DNA from: Conchocele bisecta | Taxonomy: Eukaryota > Mollusca > Bivalvia > Lucinida > Thyasiridae | Direction of reading: 5' to 3' | DNA length: 64,000 bases | NCBI GenBank assembly: GCA_029237695.1 | Contig: CM055266.1 | Location: 11,797,805 to 11,861,804, forward strand | Shown here: positions 55,606 through 64,000 of the stretch, piece by piece | Numbering within the stretch: the stretch's first letter is position 1 | Layout: every line of letters starts with the position of its first letter | Made by a program: the position numbers and the translations under genes | The notes under the pieces: generated by a model | The model's database searches: none | What the model saw: the letters and a program-made list of their open reading frames with translations, nothing else | Told to the model about the DNA's origin: nothing

Positions 55606-55861
55606 AGTCTATAGTTATGGTTGTGGTGCTGCTGCACGAAGCCGTGCACGTGTAGTCTCGGCACGTGAAGACACTCTCATACACGTTCTCGTAATAGCTG
55701 CTGTAGTAGTCTAATGTCGCCTGTGACGCACACGAGGTGTCGGGAGTGGTGGTGGGTGGAGTTGTGGTGGTTATGGAGGTAGTTGTTGTGGTGGTAGTTG
55801 TACTGGTGGTGGGTGGTGGCATTGTGGTTGGTTTGGCAACACAAAGTCCTTTATCGCACCA
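55577..55861 (-). CDS. Metalloprotease terminal exon (Cys-rich end, mucin-like stalk)
   Basis: Opens after TCTATTTCAG with WCDKGLCVAKP, which completes the GK-WC..G.CV signature of ADAMTS-like cysteine-rich domains begun in the previous exon. Then about 35 residues almost wholly Thr, Pro and Ser (PPPTTSTTTTTTTTS), a probable O-glycosylated stalk, followed by a tail with six cysteines (CASQATLDYYSS, VFTCRDYTCTASC, IDCTYVDISGC). The stop codon and the last residues fall at the edge of the ~230-bp repeat at 55383-55605, so the C-terminus was taken from a repeat. Confidence 0.75.
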   Translation of the reverse strand, partial: WCDKGLCVAKPTTMPPPTTSTTTTTTTTSITTTTPPTTTPDTSCASQATLDYYSSYYENVYESVFTCRDYTCTASCSSTTTITIDCTYVDISGC

Positions 55862-55889
55862 CTGAAATAGACATAGAGGAGCTTACATG

Positions 55890-56223
55890 AGTGCAGATGT
55901 AATATGATATTTATTAAACGAGTTTACCGAGTTCATAAGAAACGAGGTTATGCCGAGTTTCTTAGGACACCAGTTAACTGGTTTACTAAATTAGCGGATC
56001 GTACAAAATTGATGATTTAATATGATATTTAGTAAACTCGTTTACTGATTTATATAAGAAACGAGGCTGTTTCCTATTAAACCATCCACAGAGTTTAATA
56101 AAATAAAGTATCTTACATGAACGATGATTTGATATGATATTTATTAATCTGGTTTATTGAAATAGAGAACACGATATCAAATGAAGGTACATGACCCCAT
56201 GTAAAGAAGAAACTAATACAATA
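55890..56223. repeat. GATATTTATTAAACGAGTTTACTG repeats
   Basis: Three or four imperfect copies (55905, 56020, 56135; another near 56415) of ATGATATTTATTAAACNNGTTTA followed by ATAAGAAACGAGG. The same sequence forms a perfect palindrome at 60764. Confidence 0.75.
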
Positions 56224-56329
56224 CAGTGGGGTCAGCGTGTAAGTGCACACACGAACGAACACGACAGGTTGGTTCCAACCTGTCGTGTTCGTTCGTGTGT
56301 GCACTGACATGTACACGCTGACCCCACTG
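56224..56329. mobile_element. Palindromic MITE CAGTGGGGTCAGCGTG, copy 1
   Basis: CAGTGGGGTCAGCGTG .. CACGCTGACCCCACTG, flanked by TA, with the inner palindrome GAACACGACAGGTTGGTTCC. Copy 2 at 60936-61035. Confidence 0.9.
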
Positions 56330-56519
56330 TACGTCATGATAAACACATGACACGCGCATAGCGGTTGTCGAGGAGCCTTCGACGCAACGCAAACCTATGA
56401 CCAATAAACTTATAAACAAAGTTTATTGACTGCATAAGAAACAATGTTATGCCAAATTTCTTATGAAACCACTGAACACTTTTAACAGACAGGGAATCTT
56501 ATATGAGCGAGAATGTATG

Positions 56520-57500
56520 GAACGCCAACTCTAAATAAACTCAAATAATTAATGCTAGCTGTACATAATTAGAGCTATCTTTAAATATTAGAGATATCTC
56601 GAATTGATTAAAGCTAGCTATCTAATTCATTTTGAGCTAGCTCTAAATCAATTAATGATATCTCAAATTGATTTGTAGAGAACAGTATATGACTTGATTT
56701 AAAGAGCTCCACAATTGAGTTGGGACTAGCTCTAAAACATTTGAAGGCAGCTGGAATTGATTTACAGCTAGCTTTAATTCGTTTGGAGCTACCGCTCCAA
56801 TTCATTTGTAGAGCTCTCTAATTCATTTGGAGGTAGCTGTAAATCAAATCGAGTTAGATCTAACTCATTTGGAACTAGCTCTAATAAATTTTAAGCTAGC
56901 TCAACAAGATTTACAGAGAGTATGAATTTGTAGACGGGCTTTTAGAGCTAGCTCGAAATTATTTAGAAAAAAATCCAAATGACTTAGAGAGCTCTTCAAA
57001 TGTATTGGATATATCTATAAATGATTTAGAGCTAGCTCGATTTGATTTAAAGCTATCTGCAAATTAATTAAAGATCAAATGTAATAGAGCTGACTCGAAA
57101 TGAATTATAGTTAGTTTTAAACAAATTAGGGCTAGCTCTAAACTATTTTGGAGCGAGGTCAAAATAACATTATATTTAATGCTCTCTTAAAATCAAGTTT
57201 AGCTAGCTCTGAATCATTTGAAGCTATCTCTAATTCATTTGAAGCGAGCTCCATTTTATTTGAAGAGCTCTCTAAATCATTTAGAGCCAGCGCTAATTCA
57301 TGTCAAGCAAGCTGTAAATGAGTTAAACAGATAATTCATTAGATATGCTTTTAGAGCTAGCTCGAATTGATTTAGAATATACAAATGAATATTCAGATTT
57401 GAAATGAGCTATCTCCAATTGTAGTATAGCTAGCTATAAATCGATTCGAGCTAGCTCTAAATAATTGAAGCCAGCTCTAATTATTTGAAGATATTTTTAA
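56520..57500. repeat. Degenerate ~22-bp array of AGCTAGCT palindromes
   Basis: About 40 units of the general form GAGCTAGCTCTAAATNATTT, heavily mutated but in phase as half-turn-spaced palindromes over nearly 1 kb. It lies in the last intron of the metalloprotease gene. No ORF or element end. Confidence 0.88.
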
Positions 57501-57529
57501 TTATTAGAGTATTAGAGTACATATATGCA

Positions 57530-57744
57530 CAGAGGAACCCCTCTAAACCGGACACTTGGGAAAATATAGATGTTCACCTTAGGTAAGATTCGCTGCTATG
57601 TGTCTCTGATTACAATGACTTTTCATGATTGCAAAACACTAGAATGTGTCATGAAGTCCTCACATGTCTTATTTACGGTGGAACATCTCCAAACCGGACA
57701 GCCTGGTGACCTCCCAGGGTGTCCGGTTTTGAGAGGTTCCACTG
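57530..57744. mobile_element. Pogo-like MITE
   Basis: CAGAGGAACCCCTCTAAACC .. GAGGTTCCACTG then TA. Internal CAGCCTGGTGACCTCCCAGG palindrome as in 21590. Confidence 0.82.
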
Positions 57745-57783
57745 TAGATTTGGCGCTCCATAAGGATGTACGATGGTATGTAC

Positions 57784-57882
57784 CTTCCCGACATCACAGG
57801 CAGACCCTGAGAAGACTGCATATATGCTGGCACTGTTACACACGCCGTCCGTTGGTGAACACGCCAGTCCGTTATAGCAGAT
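57784..57882 (-). CDS. Metalloprotease exon, cysteine-rich domain (second part)
   Basis: Thirty-three codons, ICYNGLACSPTDGVCNSAS then IYAVFSGSACDVGK, with donor GTACAT and acceptor CGACAAG. The pattern C..L.CS..DG.C..A....G..C..GK is that of the ADAMTS cysteine-rich domain, and the exon breaks exactly between GK and WC. The acceptor has a weak pyrimidine tract. Confidence 0.72.
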
Positions 57883-58058
57883 CTTGTCGATTGGCTGTCA
57901 ATTATCATGTTTCGTTAGGGACAGTTCGTATTTTATCCCGTCAACATAGTGCGTATGTGCCGTGAAACACGGTGCCGTGAAACATTTTTGATATCCAGTC
58001 AATACTAATTTTTGCATTTTACAGCCATTTGTAGGTGTTCACGGGATAAATATAATAG

Positions 58059-58187
58059 TAGGTTAGTGCCGTGAATGGGAAAAAATATCTACGGAAACGG
58101 GATGTGCTCGGCAGAGCCTCGCCCATCCCGTTTCCTGAGCCTTGTCAGATCTTTTTTCCCATTCACGGCACTAACCTACTATTCTCT
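58059..58187. repeat. ~130-bp palindrome (fold-back)
   Basis: AGTAGGTTAGTGCCGTGAATGG .. CCATTCACGGCACTAACCTACT with ACGGAAACGGGATG / CATCCCGTTTCC inside. Confidence 0.9.
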
Positions 58188-58611
58188 ATGTCGTTTCTAT
58201 GATCAGAAAATATGAACCTTAAATTGTGTTCCTTTGTTTCTACGTATAGAGCCGAAAATTGAGGTCCTTAATTTTCCTCTCTGCGTTGCGTAGAAATGAG
58301 GGAACGATAGTTAATGTTCGTAACTTTCGTCACAGCTCGGCGACAGAACGAACTGACGAAATGTCTCTAATGAGCCACTATAGTTCACTGAAAATAAAGA
58401 GGGTGTTTGCGCCTGGTTTGTAGAATGTATAACACTTAAAGTGCGGCAGTAACGATTCATGCACACCATTAATACTACCTGTGCTTATATGTTTATTATT
58501 CGTATTTTTCAGTAAATAGTCAATAATTTATGTAATTCCATTGCATCATTAGTTGTGTTTTGTTGTGTTTTATTATTAACAGTATATTCTATAAAAACTG
58601 TGTTATAGTCA

Positions 58612-58812
58612 GGGGCGTAGCTAGCCAATTAGAATCTGCAGGCCCCGTTGACGACTTCGAGCACCGTTGGTGCGAGTATTCTAGGGGGGTCTGGGGGCAT
58701 GCCCACATAAAAAAAATCGAAACTAGAAGGTAAATGATGCCCTCTGGTCGTTTTTATTTTCCATTTTCTCGAAAATTCTGCAGTGCCTTAGTGCAGCTAC
58801 GGGCCTGATAGT
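58612..58812. mobile_element. MITE with GGGGTCTGGGGGCATGCCC block
   Basis: Ends TCAGGGGCGTAGCTAG and GCAGCTACGGGCCTGATAG, imperfectly inverted. Fourth member of the family at 17457, 34571 and 39680. Confidence 0.78.
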
Positions 58813-58915
58813 TGAGGCAAACACACCTTTGTATAATAAATGAGCAATACACCAGCAGTCGCGTGTGTGTATATTGGCTAGAATTGCCATTATTCCTCTT
58901 ATATTTCACACTACG

Positions 58916-59212
58916 GATCCCCGCAGGGGACGTAGAATTTTTTTTTCTATTAATTCGTTCTCACGAAATAACAATTCGTTCTCTCAATTTAGCAATTCGT
59001 TCCCACGAAATAACAATTCGTTCGTTCTCTCAATTTAGCACTTCGTTCCAACGAAATAACAATTCGTTCCCACGAATTAACAATTCATACCCACGAATTA
59101 TCAATGTGTTCCCTCAATTTACCTGGAACGAATTGTTAATTCGTGGGAACGAATTGTTATTTCGTGGGAACGAATTAATAAAAACAAATCCATGTCCCCT
59201 GCGGGGCTCCGT
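58916..59212. mobile_element. MITE FB4 with internal TTCG minisatellite
   Basis: Inverted ends GATCCCCGCAGGGGACGTAG and GTCCCCTGCGGGGCTCC. The left interior is a run of 21-bp units (AATTCGTTCCCACGAAATAAC) and the right interior carries the same units inverted. A truncated copy is at 32385. Confidence 0.85.
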
Positions 59213-59364
59213 ACCACACATATACGACAGCAGTAACCATGGTAATACAATTTTGGTAAGAAATTGTCAATGAAATATCATCCCTGGAACCTCATATATG
59301 ATCAAATATTCACACGGATATGGCTGCACTGCAAAGGTATACCAGTACACAACCACACATGTTA

Positions 59365-59455
59365 CATGTTTAACGGCCTATCAACAGCTACGGCTTTACA
59401 TGACCGTAGTTGTTGATAGGCCGTTACACACTAATAAACAAACAAACAAACACAC
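59365..59455. repeat. Inverted R1 tails
   Basis: TAACGGCCTATCAACAGCTA followed by TAGTTGTTGATAGGCCGTTA and (AAAC)n: two retroposon 3' tails head to head. Confidence 0.8.
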
Positions 59456-59628
59456 ATGTTACTCGTGTCCCCACACTATCAACGTTTTTGAATATTAATT
59501 GGCAAATTGAACGCCAATTCGCAACCAAGCAATTTGATTGTCTGAGCCTGAGCTGTATTGACAAATAGTGGCACGATTAGCGCAGGCGGTGGAGTAACGA
59601 ACAATTAATTAGCAGTGATGTTTATGCA

Positions 59629-60034
59629 TATACAAGGTGCATGATCACGTGGTTACAACAACAACAATGGCTGAAAGTGTTGAAAACTCGTCCACTCCAA
59701 AGTAAGTATTATTTGATATTTTCCTTAATAAGCAACGGATTTTTATGAAATATAGTGCATCAAATGCGTTTTCATGAGCTGAATTTGGTGGTCCCGGGAG
59801 TTCGGCACATACTTATGTCGTTTTTGCGAAGAATCGATTTTCGTGTCGGTTGATATTTTCCTTAATATGCAACGGATTTTGATGAAATATGGCGCAGAAA
59901 ACGCGTCTTCATGAGCTGCATTTGGTGGTCTAGGGAGTTCGGCATATACTTATGTCGTTTTTGCAAAGAATCGAGACCATCAAATGCAGCTTAACAAGAC
60001 GCGTTTGATGCCACGTGACCATACACCTTGATAT
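59629..60034. mobile_element. Fold-back MITE FB1, fullest copy
   Basis: Left terminus CAAGGTGCATGATCACGTGG, right CCACGTGACCATACACCTTG. The left arm is partly duplicated (GATATTTTCCTTAATANGCAACGG at 59710 and 59843). Supplies the left end missing from copies 1-3. Confidence 0.85.
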
Positions 60035-60179
60035 AGGCTAGTATTGTTACTGCTCCTCTTATTTTCCCACGTATACGACAACAATCCTTTGTATTTATCA
60101 AGAAATCGTCATCATGACATCATCCTTGAACCCCATTACGACCCCTTATCCTTACACCCATCACTATACCAGTACATAC

Positions 60180-60354
60180 GTAATATGAGAAGTTGTCACA
60201 TGACCTTGACCCATGACCCCTTCGCCGGGCGCACTGTTCGTCGAGGGAGTAGATCTCGCCGAGTCGTGGTGCCGCCAGCACACTCTGGTAGGCGGCGGCG
60301 TTGTAAGAGCTCTGCTCAGACAGGCACCTCGGTACCGCCGTGTTCCAGTACTCA
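60180..60354 (-). CDS. Metalloprotease exon, catalytic-domain end and start of Cys-rich domain
   Basis: Fifty-eight codons after a split Asn codon: EYWNTAVPRCL closes the catalytic domain, and LGEIYSLDEQC opens the cysteine-rich part, followed by CDNFSYY at the donor GTATGT. L.G..YS.DEQC is a strong ADAMTS marker. The acceptor ACAACGCCAG precedes TGAGTACTGG; the first two bases of that also make a donor-like GTGAGT, so an alternative boundary is possible. Confidence 0.75.
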
Positions 60355-60438
60355 CTGGCGTTGTAATAAAATAAATACATTTAGTGCATAAATTGCGCAT
60401 TCACAGTTTAATAACACAGTGTAATAAAACGCATAATA

Positions 60439-60642
60439 CAGCGGAATCTGTCTAAACCGAACACCAAGATAACGTCTGTGATCTTATTTTTGTCATTTAT
60501 CTCAGATGATAATGTATATTCATGATTGCAAAGCATGCAACTACGTCTCAGAATGGTAAAATGCCTGAATTTACAATGGAACATCTCTAAACCGGACACC
60601 ATGGGGACCTCACAGGGTGTCCGGTTTAGAGAGGGTTCACTG
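60439..60642. mobile_element. Pogo-like MITE
   Basis: TA then CAGCGGAATCTGTCTAAACC .. GAGAGGGTTCACTG then TA. Internal ACCATGGGGACCTCACAGGGT. Confidence 0.82.
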
Positions 60643-60763
60643 TACACAAGAGTAATTGATATGCAAATGAGCCAGCTACAGAAAACCATGTTATGTGGTA
60701 ATCATCCAGGGTTGAATGTATGATCATGTGCTTATGCAATAAGTATACTCTAACATTTGTATT

Positions 60764-60847
60764 GATTTAATATGGTATTTATTAAACTCGTTTACTGATT
60801 TCATATGAAATCAGTAAACTCGTTTAATAAATATCATATTAAATCAT
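60764..60847. repeat. 84-bp perfect palindrome
   Basis: GATTTAATATGGTATTTATT..CTGATTTCATATGAAATCAG..AATAAATATCATATTAAATC. One mismatch at most. Confidence 0.93.
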
Positions 60848-60935
60848 CACTCATGTAAGATCCTCTATTTGTTACATAGTACGCACACTGTGAATGTATA
60901 AAAACGGTGTTCCATGGCCAGTACTCACTGACGTA

Positions 60936-61035
60936 CAGTGGGGTAAGCGTGTAAGTGCACACATGAACGAACACGACAGGTTGGAACCAACCTGTCGTGT
61001 TCGTTCGTGTGTGCACTTACACGCTGACCTCACTG
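60936..61035. mobile_element. Palindromic MITE CAGTGGGGTCAGCGTG, copy 2
   Basis: CAGTGGGGTAAGCGTGTAAG .. TTACACGCTGACCTCACTG, TA on both sides. Twin of 56224. Confidence 0.9.
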
Positions 61036-61752
61036 TAGTCGTAGACATGTTCAGAGACTGCTGATTTCAAGTTATGATGTAAAGGTCCCCTTTGGCATGG
61101 AAGTACCTTAGGCATGTATATTGCTTTTTATTCAAAGGGACACTCTGTATCTCATATTCAAGATGGCCGCCCGAGGACATATTTGAAAAAGTGGCCGATT
61201 GTAAGTTTAGCTAAATTTCAATTAAAGTTATGATTCATTTTTTATTCTGTTGTATGCAAGTTTCTAAGAGTCATGGCGGAATTAATGTAAAATATAGAAA
61301 TTGTATCATATGACATACAGCGTGTGACTTTTACACTGATAGCCCGTATTTGTTAATTTAATTACATATTTTATGAAATTCCAATAAAATAGCGGCCATC
61401 TTGGATTTGCACAGGCTCGCCGGTTCAGGCTTGAATCGAGTGTTATATATTCGGTAATGTATTAGCTATTAAATAAATTAAGATATGCCAATTTGTCCCT
61501 TCTAATATGGGTTCCACAATGTAATATATATCCGACGGTAGCCGATGCATTTTTTCACTGGCGGCCATCTTCTTTATGAAAAATAGTGGACTTAAAGCTA
61601 CTGCTTTGAAAAGTATAGCATGCAGAAATATATACACTATATATGTCTAAACATTTGGCACCAGCAATCTTTGGTGCGCTCGGATGGTACCGACGATAAT
61701 GGTCACAAATCCCATAAGCCTGATTTCTCACAGTCACAGCCACAGTTCTTAC
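61036..61752. other. Intron stretch with three GGCCGCC/GGCGGCC motifs
   Basis: CAAGATGGCCGCC (61162), AGCGGCCATCTTGG (61390) and GGCGGCCATCTTC (61560), YY1-like sites as in the transposon ends, here without a visible repeat. Confidence 0.45.
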
Positions 61753-61908
61753 TTCAGGAGGTTGGTGGTCATCGCCTGTATTGAGCAGGGAGAAAACGTC
61801 CAGGGGTTCGTGGCTATGTCAACTGTGACCCCCGTGCCGTGACCGCTCGCCATTAGGTACTGATCAATGTAGCTACATTCCGTCCCTAAGTCGTGGTACA
61901 GACCCATG
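61753..61908 (-). CDS. Metalloprotease exon, end of zinc motif and Met-turn
   Basis: Acceptor GTGATTTCAG, donor GTAAGA, 51 codons between split Asn codons. Starts MGLYHD, which finishes the zinc motif HExxHxxGxxHD, and continues through QYLMASG (Met-turn) to WTFSPCSIQA. Length and spacing from zinc motif to Met-turn fit the reprolysin/ADAM group. Confidence 0.8.
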
Positions 61909-62092
61909 CTGAAATCACATTATAGCCAGTCTTAAATTCGAGCTGGACAGAGATCGTGACCTGCTGGATTAAATTTTTATAATACATGTACATGTAATTG
62001 TTGTTTTTAACTATTTTCATGTTAGCCGTGAAAAACAAATTGCCGGGTGTGGAGGGTGTTCGAGCCAATTCCCACTCTTAAATATAATCCGA

Positions 62093-62229
62093 ACGAACGG
62101 TGAAAATATTAGTCAAACAATTAGGAGTATGTTTTCTTATTTGTCACGATAAATATATCTTGTACGAACGGTGAAAATATTAGTCAAACAATTAGGAGTA
62201 TGTTTTTTTATTTGTCACTATAATATGTC
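62093..62229. repeat. Tandem duplication of ~70 bp
   Basis: CGAACGGTGAAAATATTAGT..GGAGTATGTTTT appears twice in a row, almost identical. Followed by the hairpin AATTTCATTAGAATTG..CAATTCTAATGAAATT (62233-62278). Confidence 0.92.
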
Positions 62230-62445
62230 TTGTAATTTCATTAGAATTGCGTCCTTCGGACTCAATTCTAATGAAATTCCTAGACATATTCATGATATTT
62301 ACAGGGAGAAATAAAAGAAAATATGATAAATTGTGGTCTGCTATTTATAGCCCACAAGTTTCGAGCATGCAAAGCGTTAAGTCGTTGGGAGACATTCAGG
62401 TAAGTCACCCTGCGTTACAGACAGCAAGTTCGGGTTGCCACCTAC

Positions 62446-62581
62446 TTGTGTCCTAATTCGTGAGCGGCAGTTCGGCTTACTCGGTTGCGACGGAAGTCTT
62501 CCGTGATGCTCACAGACTTCGTGTTATCTCGACAAAGGATACTGACGGGAATTCCGCCATACGTGTACTGCTTTGCCCTCC
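62446..62581 (-). CDS. Metalloprotease exon, catalytic domain with HELGH
   Basis: Acceptor ATTCTACACAG, donor GTAGGT, 44 codons plus split codons. Peptide YTYGGIPVSILCRDN, VSITEDFRRN, then TAAHELGHN. HELGH holds two zinc-binding histidines and the catalytic glutamate; the intron splits the motif before MGLYHD of the next exon. Earlier exons must lie to the right. Confidence 0.8.
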
Positions 62582-62650
62582 CTGTGTAGAATTTTACCAT
62601 GTATAAAACAAATATAGTCAGTGTATGACGGTTTATTATAGATGAGTACT

Positions 62651-63043
62651 GGTGACAATGCTAAACTATTTTTTATCTGCTAATTAGGATATACTAACTC
62701 CTAATTAGAATATAATATTTCCTAATTAGGAGATAGTAACTCCTAATTATGACTTAGTATCTCCTAATTAGGAATTACTATATCCTAATTAGGACTTACT
62801 ATATGTGCCGATGCTAAACAATAAGTTATCATCTCCTAATTAGGAGATACTAACTCCTAATTTGGAGATACTAACTCCTAATTTGGAGACAGTAAGTCCT
62901 AATTAGTAGATAATAAGTCATAATTATTAGGAGATACCAAGTCCTAATTAGGAGATACTAACTCATAATTAGGAGATAATATCTCCTAATTAGGAGTTAG
63001 TATCTCCTAACTTGGTGATAAATATATTTTAGCATTGGCACCA
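62651..63043. mobile_element. TIR element filled with CTCCTAATTAGGAG repeats
   Basis: Ends GGTGACAATGCTAAA and TTTAGCATTGGCACC are inverted. Between them are about 17 units of ~18 bp built on the palindrome TCCTAATTAGGA. Each unit contains TAATTA, the core homeodomain site. Confidence 0.88.
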
Positions 63044-63480
63044 GGACGTTTCCAGAATTTCTGCCTCATTGCATCATTTATTATTATGCTTTTTGAAAGA
63101 ATTGTCACGGGTGTCCGTCCGTTCGTCACGTTTTCTTATAATACGTAACACGTTTAAACCGTAAGAGATGGATACTTGCTATTTGGTATGTAGCTTCCTT
63201 ATGGCGTGCGGAATTTCGACTTCCCCCTTTGTGAGATTTAGCCACAATCCACTCACGTGTTCGATAAACGAACGAAATTATCAAAGTGCGACAACTCGTA
63301 AGATATTCCAGTGCCCGAACAAATGGAGTTATCTGCAATAACTTTATTTATTGCGCGTTTTCCGAAATCTGTTTTCAGGTACATGTATTTGATAAATTTT
63401 GTAAATTAAGTCACAAGTTTACGTAAGAGGGAAGTGGAAAATGGGAAGTCCTCACAACTATTGTGCTATCTCGATACAGA
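63044..63480. other. Gene-free stretch
   Basis: No supported exon of the metalloprotease gene or other feature. Confidence 0.4.
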
Positions 63481-64000
63481 TTTCTGACGGACATTATGTT
63501 GGACGTGTAACACAGCACACTAACATCATAGTAGGCGAGTATAATAAACATGCAAGATGGGGTATGTGTTGTAACACAGCACGCTAGCATCAGAGTAGGC
63601 TGTGTTACAACACACACACCATCGTGCTTGTTTATTTTTATACTCGCCTATTGTGATGTTAGTGTGGCTGTGTTACAACCACACCCCTTCGTGCATGTTT
63701 TATTTTATATCGCCTTTACTTGATGTTAGTTGTTTGCTGGGTTTTACAACACCACACCCCATCGTGCATGGTTTTTATTACTGCCGCCCTACTATGATGT
63801 TAGTGTGCTGTGTTTACAACACCACCACCCCATTCGTGCATGTTTATTATACTCGCCTTACTTATGTTGTTTGGTGCTGTGTTAACAAACACACCAACCC
63901 CATCGTTGGCATGTTTTTTATACTCGCTCTTACTTGACGTTAGTGTGCTTGTGTTACTAACAACACATCCCATCGGGCCATGTTTATTATACTTCCCGCA
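63481..64000. repeat. ~75-bp tandem repeat with many small indels, two orientations
   Basis: From 63600 on, units read GTGTTACAACACCACACCCC, ATCGTGCATGTTTATTATAC, TCGCCTACTNTGATGTTAGT with frequent extra or missing bases in homopolymers. From 63490 to 63600 the same unit is inverted. An open frame across it (63602-63937) is a repeat shadow. Confidence 0.88.

Larger units (their letters stand above)
55577..62581 (-). other. ADAM/ADAMTS-type metalloprotease gene, 3' part (five coding exons)
   Basis: Coding exons 62581-62446, 61908-61753, 60354-60180, 57882-57784 and 55861-55577 on the minus strand join without a frameshift (phases 1/2, 2/2, 2/0, 0/0, 0/stop) into about 282 residues. Domain order: catalytic domain second half, cysteine-rich domain, Thr-rich stalk, short Cys-containing tail. 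Established knowledge: reprolysin/ADAMTS enzymes are secreted or extracellular zinc endopeptidases that cut matrix or surface proteins. The catalytic domain start, propeptide and signal peptide are not in view. No thrombospondin type 1 repeat is seen in the part present. Confidence 0.82.

Noticed and set aside
60044..60391. Plus-strand 115-codon frame
   Set aside because: Antisense shadow of the metalloprotease exon 60180-60354.
62305..62399. Plus-strand exon-like stretch (TGATATTTACAG ... CATTCAG/GTAAGT)
   Set aside because: Good splice signals and 31 open codons, but it lies within the minus-strand metalloprotease gene between two well-supported exons, has no partner exon and no recognisable peptide.
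63602..63937. 111-codon frame rich in HHRACLF-like repeats
   Set aside because: Shadow of a noisy ~75-bp tandem repeat.

Overview
This looks like nuclear DNA of a marine or brackish-water bivalve mollusc. I infer that from AT-rich DNA packed with fold-back MITEs, tRNA-derived SINEs whose 3' tails read (CAAA)n, the dispersed hairpin with the GATCCTGATGAG/CTCATCAGGATC core, spliced genes with GT-AG introns, and animal-type protein families. The species cannot be fixed from sequence alone. Two runs of exactly 500 N (23870-24369 and 45408-45907) are scaffold gaps, so the window is three contigs.

Region 1-4317 is repeat DNA: a 163-bp tandem array with a three-unit higher-order period, two fold-back elements and a second tandem array. 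From 4318 to 23869 and again from 37001 to 45407 the same segment occurs twice in the same orientation. Each copy carries four phase-0 exons of an unrecognised multi-pass membrane protein (copy A 7476-23144, copy B 38284-44651). In my hand count nearly all exon differences between the copies change the protein, and exons 1-3 differ more than the flanking introns, which suggests diversifying selection. Copy A is swollen by an 83-bp minisatellite and by about 10 kb in intron 1. That extra DNA contains a LINE fragment and a 7.7-kb transposon with about 620-bp terminal inverted repeats around a decayed giant ORF.

Between the copies (24370-37000) lie a small I-PpoI-like His-Me finger nuclease ORF, a decayed Mutator-like transposase convergent with it, and many MITEs. 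From 45908 to 55576 there are only repeats, a SINE, a decayed LINE (RNase H end) and long palindromes.

From 55577 to 62581, on the minus strand, five exons join in frame into the C-terminal part of an ADAM/ADAMTS-type zinc metalloprotease. It has the zinc motif (split by an intron), the Met-turn, a cysteine-rich domain and a Thr-rich mucin-like tail. Its 5' exons lie beyond the right edge or in intervening sequence I could not resolve. The last 500 bases are a noisy tandem repeat that looks poorly polished.
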